From positions 48,620 through 112,619 of the forward strand of contig JAPSGR010000001.1 in NCBI GenBank assembly GCA_031177355.1: a stretch of 64,000 bases of DNA, written 5' to 3'. The notes under the pieces are model-generated. The model was given only the letters and a program-made list of their open reading frames with translations, had not been told where the DNA came from and searched no databases. The translations under genes and the position numbers were made by a program. Shown piece after piece: positions 36,466 to 44,506 of the stretch (the stretch's first letter is position 1; each line of letters starts with the position of its first letter). The stretch is from Candidatus Nitrosocosmicus sp. Its GTDB lineage: Archaea > Thermoproteota > Nitrososphaeria > Nitrososphaerales > Nitrososphaeraceae.

Positions 36466-36679
36466 ATTTCTTATAATTGAATAAATGCACCATATGTTAT
36501 AAGGGGTGTCGTAGCTGAAAGGGGTGGAGAATAAAAAAATATAAATATTATTTCATATTCGCGGTGAAAAAAGAGAAACAGGTTATAACCCCTATGAATT
36601 CCTCTACATTTTTAGTTCATTAAGTTATTACTCACAAGTCAATTGTTGTAATACAAAACAGGAAAACAAAAGAAATTAA

Positions 36680-36991
36680 GTGGGATTAGTAGTATTAAAT
36701 TTAGTGCTTCCTGAAAGCTGCTCATTTGCTTATAAAGGTATCAAATGTCCTCTACCACCTGAATATATTATAGAAATAATAGATGAAAAAAATAACAGTA
36801 AATTTATGGTAGGTTTAACTTGTTCAGACCATAAATTAGTTTTAGAAAAGAAATTTATTTCACTACAGGAAAATAACGTTATTCCAATAGGCAAAGTTAC
36901 GATGACTGGTATAAGAGTAGTTCATACTGATTGTATCAAAGGAACTATAGAAGATGAAGAAGAAATTAAATTGAAAAGGTTGGATGAATAG
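36680..36991 (+). CDS. hypothetical small protein, GTG start
   Basis: A 103-residue protein, beta-rich (FMVGLTCSDHKLVLEKKFISLQ). Cys14, Cys24, the CSDH pair near residues 53-56 and a later Cys near 84 could form a metal site, which is speculative. The start is GTG 36680, giving MGLVVLNLVLPES; no ATG lies nearby upstream in frame. Its end is only five bases from the convergent 2-hydroxyacid dehydrogenase gene. Function unknown. Confidence 0.6.
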   Translation: MGLVVLNLVLPESCSFAYKGIKCPLPPEYIIEIIDEKNNSKFMVGLTCSDHKLVLEKKFISLQENNVIPIGKVTMTGIRVVHTDCIKGTIEDEEEIKLKRLDE

Positions 36992-36996
36992 GTATA

Positions 36997-38001
36997 CTAT
37001 TCTACTAGTACTGCTTTTCTGTATTTTCCCTCAAGGACATTTATAATATTTGAAGCTGCTATTTCTGCCATTCTGTTTCTCGTATCTACAGTGGCGCTAC
37101 CAATGTGAGGTAATAACACTACATTTTTCATCTTTATCAACGGATCATTATTTTGAATAGGCTCATCCTCATATACATCTAATGCTGCACCTGCTATTCT
37201 TTTTTCCGTTAATGCTGAAATCAAGTCTTTTTGATTTATAATTTTGCCTCTTGCAATGTTTATTAAGAAAGCGCTCTTTTTCATTTGAAAAATAAACCGG
37301 CGATTTATCAAGTGGTAGCTATCTTTATTGAGAGAACAACATACGACAACGTAATCTGATTCTTTAGCGATTCGGTTTAGATCTACATATTTCATAGTCT
37401 CAGATAGAGGGATTTTTTTATTATCCAATAAATTTGGAATCGATCCTCTACTTGTATATAAAATATTCATATCAAAACCTAAAGCTCTTTTTGCGATTGC
37501 AGATCCTATTTTTCCCATACCAATAATACCAATGGTCTTGCCGTGGATATCTGTACCAATCATTAGGTCAGGACTCCATCCGTATTTCCATTTTCCATTT
37601 CTCACCAGCTTGTCACCTTCGATTATTCTTCTTCCGATTGAGAGCAAAAGTCCGAAACCCAAGTCAGCTGTTGTTTCAGTAAGTATACTTCCTGTGTATC
37701 CTACTTTGATATCCCTTTTTTTTGCTTCTAATATATCGATATGTTCATATCCCGTACTAAATGTGCTAATTATTTTTAAATTGGGACCTGCCAAATCCAT
37801 GATCTCTTTGTCTATCTTATCATTTAGAAAACATAGTATTGCATCCACGTTTCTAACTTTACGTTTTAACGCTATGCGGTCAAGTGGACGTCCTGTAGTA
37901 TTGAGAATGAGTTTATAATTATGTCTTATCAAATTTAGGCCAGAATCAGAAATTGGTCTCGTTATTAATATTGTCGGCTTTGAAAATAGTTTTTTAGCCA
38001 A
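36997..38001 (-). CDS. D-isomer-specific 2-hydroxyacid dehydrogenase (glyoxylate reductase-like)
   Basis: NAD(P)-dependent reductase of 2-oxoacids such as glyoxylate or hydroxypyruvate. The nucleotide motif GKTIGIIGMGKIGSAIAKRA (about residues 153-172), the substrate Arg in NIARGKIINQKDLISAL, the catalytic Glu in DVYEDEP, and His in LLPHIGSATVDTR are all present. At 334 residues it has normal length. The charge after the second strand (YTSRGSIP) suits NADP better than NAD. It could also be a phosphoglycerate dehydrogenase-like enzyme, but it lacks the ACT domain. Confidence 0.9.
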   Translation of the reverse strand: MAKKLFSKPTILITRPISDSGLNLIRHNYKLILNTTGRPLDRIALKRKVRNVDAILCFLNDKIDKEIMDLAGPNLKIISTFSTGYEHIDILEAKKRDIKVGYTGSILTETTADLGFGLLLSIGRRIIEGDKLVRNGKWKYGWSPDLMIGTDIHGKTIGIIGMGKIGSAIAKRALGFDMNILYTSRGSIPNLLDNKKIPLSETMKYVDLNRIAKESDYVVVCCSLNKDSYHLINRRFIFQMKKSAFLINIARGKIINQKDLISALTEKRIAGAALDVYEDEPIQNNDPLIKMKNVVLLPHIGSATVDTRNRMAEIAASNIINVLEGKYRKAVLVE

Positions 38002-38243
38002 TCAAAAAACTTAAAGGAAAAGTACATTTTATTTGTTCAGATGCATATGGAGCAGAGGATCTGTATAAAATTCTCAATCTTTCCAAGTACATGGAAATTG
38101 TTTTAGTTAAATGAACCTCACATATTTTAAGAGTGATTTTATATAATTATGGACAGCAACTTTGAACTACTACTCATACTATTGCTTCGGTGCAGCCGAT
38201 ACTGATAAGTAAATTTTTATAGATATTAAAGTATCAGAATACA

Positions 38244-39083
38244 ATGCATAAACCTCCTTCTTTTTCTCCTGACATTTATCAAAAAGATAAATTGAAAGTT
38301 GATGGAGAAAAGAAAAAGAGTCTACGTGCCAGCAACATCAAGGAATCGAAGAATTTGGCTTTAAAATCTGTAGCTTCTCAGACTAACGATATTCCACAAC
38401 TTGATCTTTCCATTAATCTGTTTGAAAATATTGTGGGTTATGATGATGTAAAGAAGATATTCAATTATGCTTTAAACTCTTCCTTACCTGTTCATATTCT
38501 ACTGGTAGGACCTCCAGGTTCAGCAAAAACATTGTTTCTGATGGAATGTATGAAACTCTCACGGTCTTATTTTACACTTGGCAGTCATAGTACCAAAGCG
38601 GGAATGTTAGACTATTTGTTTAACAACAGGCCACGAAATTTAATCATTGACGAAATTGAATACATGGCAATAAAGGATCAGGCCGCTTTGTTGAGCCTAA
38701 TGGAAACTGGTATTCTAAGTGAAACCAAATTTGAAAAAACTCGTAAATCTGTTATGAGAACTTGGGTGTTTGCATCTTGTAACAATGAAAAAAAACTATT
38801 AACTCCATTACTTTCACGTTTCTTTGTTCTCTACTTTAAGAAATACAATTATGAAGCATTTGAAAAAATTTCAAATCATATACTTAATAGAGAATGTAAC
38901 CTTGATACAGAAATTTCCACATTGATATCTAATTTAGTTTGGAATAAACTAAGATCACGGGATATTAGAGATTGTGTTAAGATTGGGCGAATTTGTAAGA
39001 ATAAAGATGATGTTTACATGATTGTGAAAACATTAAGGCATTATGGCAATACAAATTTAAGTAACGATAAAGATAAGAATTAG
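38244..39083 (+). CDS. AAA+ ATPase, RuvB/MoxR-like
   Basis: A 279-residue AAA+ ATPase. Walker A is GPPGSAKT (89-96), Walker B is LIIDEIE (133-139), sensor 1 lies at ASCNN (177-181) and the arginine finger in LLSRF (189-193). The first 55 residues are polar and poorly conserved. The small C-terminal helical domain is short. Relatives act as remodelling or loading ATPases, not as processive helicases. It has no partner gene for a clamp or substrate, but the same-strand cysteinyl-ligase-like gene follows after 80 bases, so it may belong with that cluster. Confidence 0.82.
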   Translation: MHKPPSFSPDIYQKDKLKVDGEKKKSLRASNIKESKNLALKSVASQTNDIPQLDLSINLFENIVGYDDVKKIFNYALNSSLPVHILLVGPPGSAKTLFLMECMKLSRSYFTLGSHSTKAGMLDYLFNNRPRNLIIDEIEYMAIKDQAALLSLMETGILSETKFEKTRKSVMRTWVFASCNNEKKLLTPLLSRFFVLYFKKYNYEAFEKISNHILNRECNLDTEISTLISNLVWNKLRSRDIRDCVKIGRICKNKDDVYMIVKTLRHYGNTNLSNDKDKN

Positions 39084-39163
39084 ACGAAAAAATGGCAATA
39101 TAGCTTTAACATACTTCCAACAATGCCTGTGTGAATTTTTAAATTAGGAATAAATGATTTAGC

Positions 39164-40294
39164 TTGAAAATTTTTATTTGTGGGCCAACTCTGTATTCCC
39201 GTAGCCATTTAGGACACGCACGAATCTTCACCTTTTTTAATTTTTTTATAAATTATTTGAGAGCAAAGGGATACTCGCCGATTGCAGTAATTCAGCTCAC
39301 AGACATTGATCCAAAGATATTCTCTAAAGCTCAAAATACTGATACGAAAAAACTAACAAAAAAATATTTCAAATCTTTGGTGAATGATTTGGCTGCACTT
39401 CAGGTATTGGATAATTTTTGCTTTTCAAGGGTCTCTGATTTTCAAGATCAAATGAAAGATCAGATAGTAAAGATGATAAAGTCAAAAATAGCTTATTCAT
39501 ATGGTGGAAATATTTACTTACATTCGGCTAATCCATTACAAGTAAGCCCATTTGGAAATGGTCCAGAGGAACTAGATAAAATGCCAATAGATTTATCGTC
39601 TGGAAAACTTGATCAAAAAGATATCTTAGTTTGGAACGCAGAAAATTTTTATCCATACTTTTCCACAAGTAATTCACAAAATGGTTTTTTCCAAAATTTT
39701 CTTGTCAGCGGAATCCCGGGTTGGCATTTCCAAGATAGCCAAATAATAGATACAATTTTTAATGGTCAATATGATTATCACGGAGGTGCCTCAGAGTTGG
39801 TGTATCCTCATCATGAATTTATTTATCGATTGTTAGGCAAACTGGGCCCAAACAATTTAATCAATCAAAATCCCGTAAGTTGGATTCATCTGGGAATTTT
39901 AAAAATTAATTCAAAGAAAATGTCCAGTTCTTGCGGGAATATCATCTCAATGAGAAATGCTTTAAAATTATATCATCCCAACACAATCAAGATATTTTTT
40001 TTAAATCATCCCTATAACATTGATATTAACTTTACTAAAGAAAAAATTAAAATAGCAAACTTGATTGACGAAAAAATTTTTTATTTTTTTTGTGATTTAC
40101 ATAATGAAAGAAAACATGGTAGTGAAAACATGAATCGGGAAGCTAAAATTAAATTCTCCAATTTTATAAATATTATAGATGAGAATTACAATACAAAATC
40201 TGCTCTCGGTTTCGTTTTAGAATGTATTGACAACAAGGAAGACCCAGTTTTAATTCGTAAAATGACTTACACCCTTGGACTACAATATTCTTGA
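39164..40294 (+). CDS. shortened cysteinyl-tRNA-synthetase-like ligase
   Basis: A 376-residue class-I aminoacyl-ligase close to CysRS. The HIGH motif is HLGH (15-18), the preceding Cys6 in CGPT is a zinc ligand, TDIDPKIF matches the CysRS insert, and the KMSKS loop reads KMSSS (252-256). Of the four CysRS zinc ligands, Cys6, His216/217 and Glu218 are kept, but the second cysteine (IECS in CysRS) is Asp191 in HFQDS. The anticodon-binding domain is missing, as in mycothiol MshC, so this is probably a small-molecule or peptide ligase. TTG start 39164 follows an AT-rich TATA-like box by about 25 bases. Confidence 0.75.
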   Translation: MKIFICGPTLYSRSHLGHARIFTFFNFFINYLRAKGYSPIAVIQLTDIDPKIFSKAQNTDTKKLTKKYFKSLVNDLAALQVLDNFCFSRVSDFQDQMKDQIVKMIKSKIAYSYGGNIYLHSANPLQVSPFGNGPEELDKMPIDLSSGKLDQKDILVWNAENFYPYFSTSNSQNGFFQNFLVSGIPGWHFQDSQIIDTIFNGQYDYHGGASELVYPHHEFIYRLLGKLGPNNLINQNPVSWIHLGILKINSKKMSSSCGNIISMRNALKLYHPNTIKIFFLNHPYNIDINFTKEKIKIANLIDEKIFYFFCDLHNERKHGSENMNREAKIKFSNFINIIDENYNTKSALGFVLECIDNKEDPVLIRKMTYTLGLQYS

Positions 40295-41141
40295 ACTAGT
40301 AAAAGAAAATGAGCTCAGCTTCTGTCGAAGTTGGAGCAATAAAGTAGTGAGGCTATTTGGTAATAAAGCCCAAGTCATCATTTGCAAAGACTTCAAAGAT
40401 GATTATTTTTTAAATCGATTCGTTTTCCTTGATAGTCAAATCCTGCACAGATATTGTGAAAAAGATTTTTGTAAATTGCTAGATAAATTGCATAGAATAG
40501 AAAAAAAATATGAAATCGATTTATACATCCATATTGACGAAACTGATCGTGTAATTGAAGAGATATTTCATAAAAATGGACTTTTTGTTATTGACAAGGT
40601 TAATGGAATGATCTATGATCACAATATTTTGAGGAATGTAAAAAAGGAAGTTCAAAGACAAATAAAAGGTTCACTTCCCAAAAACAGTGAATCTCATTAT
40701 AAATTAAACTATGTTACTAATGAAACGGATTATTTGATATGGACAGATACATACAGAAAATCTTTTGATATTGAAGCTAAATTTTCAAAAGAAATTCTCA
40801 AGCACATATGTGACCGTAGGTTTGTTGAGGCAAGATTTATTATTTGTCAATCAAATGCTTGTACCATTGAAACCGAGCACGTGATTTCGAAGGGTTGCTG
40901 CCTGTTTTATCGGACTAGGAGTACAATTGGAATATATTGCCTGGGAACCATCAAATCCTATAGGGGATCTGGAGTAGCTTCTACACTGATTCAGGGAGCC
41001 ATAAATTACTCCCGCCAGCTAGGTTTGGCTCCTGTATGTGCTCAAACTTTGAAGAGTGACAATTTAGAATTATTCTATGAAAAAAACGGATTTAAGAAGG
41101 TATATACTAATTGTATATATAAAATACCAATCCATCGTTAA
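40275..41141 (+). CDS. probable tandem GNAT acetyltransferase
   Basis: A 288-residue acyltransferase overlapping the preceding ligase gene by 20 bases. The C-terminal half is a clear GNAT domain: beta-strand IYCLGTIKSYRG, the CoA loop YRGSGVAST (229-237), then NLELFYEKNGFKKV (263-276). The N-terminal half (about residues 30-115) ends in LYIHIDETDRVIEEIFHKNGLFVIDKVNGMIY, which has the same strand-helix-GF-strand order, so it looks like a degenerate second GNAT. Two GNAT domains in tandem is the layout of mycothiol synthase MshD and a few others. The acyl donor should be acyl-CoA; the acceptor is unknown. Confidence 0.7.
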   Translation: MDYNILELVKENELSFCRSWSNKVVRLFGNKAQVIICKDFKDDYFLNRFVFLDSQILHRYCEKDFCKLLDKLHRIEKKYEIDLYIHIDETDRVIEEIFHKNGLFVIDKVNGMIYDHNILRNVKKEVQRQIKGSLPKNSESHYKLNYVTNETDYLIWTDTYRKSFDIEAKFSKEILKHICDRRFVEARFIICQSNACTIETEHVISKGCCLFYRTRSTIGIYCLGTIKSYRGSGVASTLIQGAINYSRQLGLAPVCAQTLKSDNLELFYEKNGFKKVYTNCIYKIPIHR

Positions 41142-41180
41142 ATTTAATATGCCTTTCGCGTTATTACATATAGTAATCGG

Positions 41181-42329
41181 TTGAATTCCTTAGATTGTAA
41201 GTTGGATGATTTTATTTTTCCCATATTTGTTTATGAAGGTGAGAACGCGTATAAGCAGAGTTTAGCATCCGGCTACATGAATCAATCAAAAGTATACTAT
41301 AAGAATTTAACTGACTTGTTGGAACGATTACATCTGCTTGGAGTCACTCAAATACTATTATTTGGAGTTCCCAAAACACGGAACAGGAATGGGAGCAAGT
41401 CATCATTTAAACAAGGCGTGATTCAGAGCTCGATAAGAAGGGTAAAAGAAAATTTTGGTAACAATTTTTTAGTTCTTTCAGACGTATGTCTGTGTCAGTA
41501 TAATACTTCTGGTCACTGTGGTATAATATCTGATAGCTACAGTAACAATCAAGCAAAAAAAAATTCTCTAGAGATTGAAATTGACAATGATAAAACCTTG
41601 TATTATTTGGGAAAGGTTTCATTGAGTTTATGCGAATCCGGAACTGATTTCGTAGCTCCTTCTGCCATGATGGATGGCCAGGTATTATATTTGAGAAAGT
41701 TATTGAATAATCATGGGTTTCGGCATGTAAAGATTTTGAGTTATTCGGCAAAACATAATTCATGTCTCTATTCACCATTTAGAAATAATAATTATCTCAA
41801 ACCCGGATTTATAGAAAAATCAAGCTATCAGTCTTCTATATATAACGAAAGGGAATCCTTAAGAGAGATTTTGCTTGATATCAAAGAGGGTTCTGATTGG
41901 ATCATGATAAAGCCATCTCTTTGGTATATGGATATTATCAGACGTGTAAAAGCAATTGTAAACGTGCCAGTTGTTGTGCAAAACGTATCTGGAGAGTATG
42001 CAATGATGAGCAACATTTTGAATTTAATGCGAGGGAAAAACTTTCCTAAAACTTCTGATGACGCAAGAAATGGCGCAATCAGCGAAGATTTAACCCATAG
42101 GTTAGACTTCAAATTAAATTCAGGATCAATCTCTGTCAAACAAAAACAAAAACAAAAACAAAATTTGACCTTATCAATATCCTCCAAAGAATCAAAAATA
42201 ACTGATGACTATGCTGAGGTCTGTAATTTTCTCACTTCATTAAAGAGAGCAGGTGCAGACAAGATTATTACCTATTTTCTGTTGGATTTACTGGATGAAA
42301 AAAGTGATCAAGTTAAGTTTAAAATGTAA
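41181..42329 (+). CDS. HemB-like (5-aminolevulinate dehydratase family) protein
   Basis: A 382-residue HemB relative; HemB condenses two 5-aminolevulinates to porphobilinogen. The family's metal motif SDVCLCQYNTSGHCG has all three cysteines, the Schiff-base lysines are present in LSYSAKHNS and WIMIKPSLWY, and APSAMMDGQV and SGEYAM are conserved. It is therefore probably active. It differs by an insertion of about 60 polar residues before the final helix (after MRGKNFPKTSDD), including a KQKQKQKQ repeat. The start TTG 41181 is 40 bases after the GNAT stop. It could be the organism's only HemB, or a paralog dedicated to this cluster. Confidence 0.75.
   Translation: MNSLDCKLDDFIFPIFVYEGENAYKQSLASGYMNQSKVYYKNLTDLLERLHLLGVTQILLFGVPKTRNRNGSKSSFKQGVIQSSIRRVKENFGNNFLVLSDVCLCQYNTSGHCGIISDSYSNNQAKKNSLEIEIDNDKTLYYLGKVSLSLCESGTDFVAPSAMMDGQVLYLRKLLNNHGFRHVKILSYSAKHNSCLYSPFRNNNYLKPGFIEKSSYQSSIYNERESLREILLDIKEGSDWIMIKPSLWYMDIIRRVKAIVNVPVVVQNVSGEYAMMSNILNLMRGKNFPKTSDDARNGAISEDLTHRLDFKLNSGSISVKQKQKQKQNLTLSISSKESKITDDYAEVCNFLTSLKRAGADKIITYFLLDLLDEKSDQVKFKM
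42141..42163. repeat. CAAAAA microsatellite inside the HemB-like gene
   Basis: Nearly four copies of the six-base unit caaaaa encode the alternating Lys-Gln stretch in the insertion of the HemB-like protein. The unit is a multiple of three, so copy-number changes would keep the frame and only vary linker length. Confidence 0.85.
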
Positions 42330-42349
42330 TGTATATAGCATCTCTTTCT

Positions 42350-42787
42350 CTATATTTCGGAAGAGTTGACCATATTAATTATTTGTCCGCTTGTAGAGTC
42401 TACATAATATTTTGTACCATTTGATAAAATTTCCCAACCAAAATGACTACCTCCGGTCAAGGGACTTTCGGTTTTGCCAATTATTCTGGAGGTTTCATGA
42501 TTATCTTTGTTCGCTTCATATATAGTACCATCACCATCGACCATTACATACTGAGCGGTAAATTTTCCTTTCAAGTCATTAAAGGTGATATTTCTGAGAT
42601 TATGGGGTGTTTCATTAAACACGTCATGTAAAATGATTATATAGGCCTCCTCTGGTATCAGTCTTGCAAAGGTCGTACTCTGCTGATTTAGCGAAAAATT
42701 GATGACAAAATACATTGCTATGGTGAATCCAATAGATAACAAAACAATAAAAAAGACTTTTTTACGTGATGCATCGAGGTTCACCAA
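42350..42787 (-). CDS. membrane-anchored hypothetical protein
   Basis: A 145-residue protein with one N-terminal membrane helix (VFFIVLLSIGFTIAMYFVINF, about residues 11-31) and an outside domain. The end (WEILSNGTKYYVDSTSGQIINM) resembles the beta-hairpin of a PepSY-type domain, whose short relatives bind peptides or ligands near the membrane. Several N-glycosylation sequons (NxS/NxT) suit an exported position. It converges with the HemB-like gene and diverges from the tRNA gene. The function is unknown. Confidence 0.6.
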   Translation of the reverse strand: MVNLDASRKKVFFIVLLSIGFTIAMYFVINFSLNQQSTTFARLIPEEAYIIILHDVFNETPHNLRNITFNDLKGKFTAQYVMVDGDGTIYEANKDNHETSRIIGKTESPLTGGSHFGWEILSNGTKYYVDSTSGQIINMVNSSEI

Positions 42788-42844
42788 TATATATTATATT
42801 TACAAAAAACACTATATAATCATTCAAAATACACTTACGATTAG

Positions 42845-42854
42845 ATTATATATC
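42845..42854 (+). promoter_or_regulatory. TATA-like promoter of tRNA-Tyr
   Basis: The sequence attatatatc is centred about 28 bases before the first tRNA base, the standard archaeal TATA-to-start distance for a tRNA gene. Confidence 0.55.
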
Positions 42855-42877
42855 AATCCTCCTAAAAAAATAATTAT

Positions 42878-43035
42878 CCCGCGGTAGCTCAGCCTGGTAG
42901 AGCTTTCGGCTGTAGTTGTTGGCAATAATGCTAATCATACATCAGCCTATCAGGCTTACATTCAACAGTAACCGAAGAGTCGCAGGCTCAATCAAAAAAA
43001 GGAATCCTTTTTTGGGGTAAATCCTGCTCGCGGGA
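42878..43035 (+). tRNA. tRNA-Tyr(GTA) with two apparent introns
   Basis: A cloverleaf can be built: acceptor CCCGCGG pairs with TCGCGGG (one G-U), D arm GCTC/GAGC, anticodon arm TTCGG/CCGAA with anticodon GTA at 42912-42914, and T arm GCAGG/CCTGC. A canonical intron follows the base after the anticodon (position 37/38), about 42916-42970 (55 bases). The T loop is then too long: the seven-base loop is interrupted by about 29 bases (near 42991-43019) that form an AAAAAAGG/CCTTTTTT hairpin, a second intron at a noncanonical site. The exact splice points need the bulge-helix-bulge fold. After splicing the T loop would read CTCAAAT, with C54 where T is usual. CCA is not encoded. Confidence 0.85.
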
Positions 43036-43058
43036 TACACTCACTTTATGAGCAGCTT

Positions 43059-44147
43059 TTAATTTGGATTTATAATAGCACGTCCGATAATTTTTCCGTT
43101 CCTTAAATCTTCCAAAGCTTCGTTAACTTGATCTAGAGAATACCTTTTGTCTAATACTGTTTTTACCTTCCCCTTTGAGGCCAACTTGACTAATTCGGTT
43201 AAATCGGAAAAAGTACCAGTATATGCGCCAGTTAGAGTATATCCTCTTAGAGGAATCATTGGCAAGTTAAGTTCCATGGAGCCGCCGAATAACCCAACCA
43301 TTATCATTTTACCTCTTTTTCTTAACATGTTAAAAGAGTTAACTGATGTAATATTGTTATTTACAAAGTCTATCACTACATCGGTCCCAAAACCATCAGT
43401 GAGCTCTCTGACTTCTTTTACAACGTCAGATTTTTCTTTGCTATTGATAATATTGTCTGCACCTAATCTTTTCGCCTCTGATAGCTTTTGATCATTAACA
43501 TCTATGACCGTTATCTTAGAATCATGAATGGCCTTTGCAATTTGCACACCCATCAAGCCTAAACCGCCTGCTCCAACGATAACTATGTTATGGTCCTTCT
43601 CTATTCCTTCCGCAGGTTTGGCCTTCTTTACTGCGTTATATGCGGTAAGGCCTGAGCAAGCAAGCGAACACGCAGAATCAAATTCAATCTCAGTTAGCTT
43701 TATCAGATACTTTGAGTCTGGCACCATAACGAATTGTGCATACCCACCATTTTGGTAGATTCCCAGAGTCTTTGGTGTGTCACACAAATTTTGTTCACCT
43801 GATAAACACGCAGGACAAGATCCTTCACCTAACCAAGGATAAACTAACACATTGTCACTTACTTGAACATTGTTTACAGTATCTCCTATTTCTTCAATCT
43901 TGCCTGCTATCTCATGTCCTGGAATAAGAGGAAATTTCACTCCTCTATCCTCCACCTTCATAAATACTCCTTTGGGGCCGGCATACCCACCTTCCCATAA
44001 ATGAAGGTCACTATGACAAACTCCGGAAGCAACAACCCTTACTAGGACTTGATTTCCTTTTGGCTTGGGTATTTTTACCTCATTAATTTCTAATGGATGA
44101 TTTGTTTTAATTATTTGAGCCCCTTTCATACCAAAATCATAGTACAC
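43059..44147 (-). CDS. zinc-dependent alcohol dehydrogenase, Sulfolobus-type
   Basis: A 362-residue medium-chain dehydrogenase. The catalytic zinc set is Cys in SGVCHSD, His in PGHE and Cys in SLACSG. The structural zinc uses Glu-x2-Cys-x2-Cys-x7-Cys (EGSCPACLSGEQNLC), with Glu replacing the first cysteine as in the S. solfataricus enzyme. The cofactor loop is GAGGLGLMGVQIA. The seventh residue is Met, so the start may be at 44129, which matches relatives better. It converts primary or secondary alcohols with NAD(H). It is convergent with the tRNA gene. Confidence 0.88.
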   Translation of the reverse strand: MYYDFGMKGAQIIKTNHPLEINEVKIPKPKGNQVLVRVVASGVCHSDLHLWEGGYAGPKGVFMKVEDRGVKFPLIPGHEIAGKIEEIGDTVNNVQVSDNVLVYPWLGEGSCPACLSGEQNLCDTPKTLGIYQNGGYAQFVMVPDSKYLIKLTEIEFDSACSLACSGLTAYNAVKKAKPAEGIEKDHNIVIVGAGGLGLMGVQIAKAIHDSKITVIDVNDQKLSEAKRLGADNIINSKEKSDVVKEVRELTDGFGTDVVIDFVNNNITSVNSFNMLRKRGKMIMVGLFGGSMELNLPMIPLRGYTLTGAYTGTFSDLTELVKLASKGKVKTVLDKRYSLDQVNEALEDLRNGKIIGRAIINPN

Positions 44148-44506
44148 ATGTTTAATTATCTTTGCTAACGATGGTTAAATTTAGTTCAAAAGAATATATT
44201 AATTGTAGCATGAAAAACCACCTGATGTCAATGATGACGACGAAGAGCCGTCTGAATATGTTGAAATGACGAGGATTATGAGTACTGAGACATCAATTAT
44301 TTATCCAAAATTTGATACTTGGATTCATTTGTTTTTTTGGTCTAGACGAAGAGTGCTTAACCACTAATTAATTGATATTTCTATACTATTATGGTTTAGT
44401 TGCTATCTTTAAACTGGACCACATATTTTCACCTAATCGATGGTTATAATATCTTAATTAAAGATCTAAAATTATATATCGTAATAGTTAAGATAAATCA
44501 AATTTA
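44148..44506. other. intergenic stretch with a possibly frameshifted mini-gene
   Basis: A frame open from 44209 to 44367 encodes an acidic, protein-like sequence (PPDVNDDDEEPSEYVEM, later FDTWIHLFFWSRRR). No start codon lies at its beginning; ATG 44210 is one base out of frame, right before a run of five A bases. With one more A it would give a 52-residue protein. As it stands it would have to start at ATG 44266. A TATA-like atatatt lies at about 44193-44199. Confidence 0.3.

Noticed and set aside
41407-41778. 123-codon minus-strand frame inside the HemB-like gene
   Set aside because: Antisense to a protein with all HemB catalytic motifs; a shadow frame.
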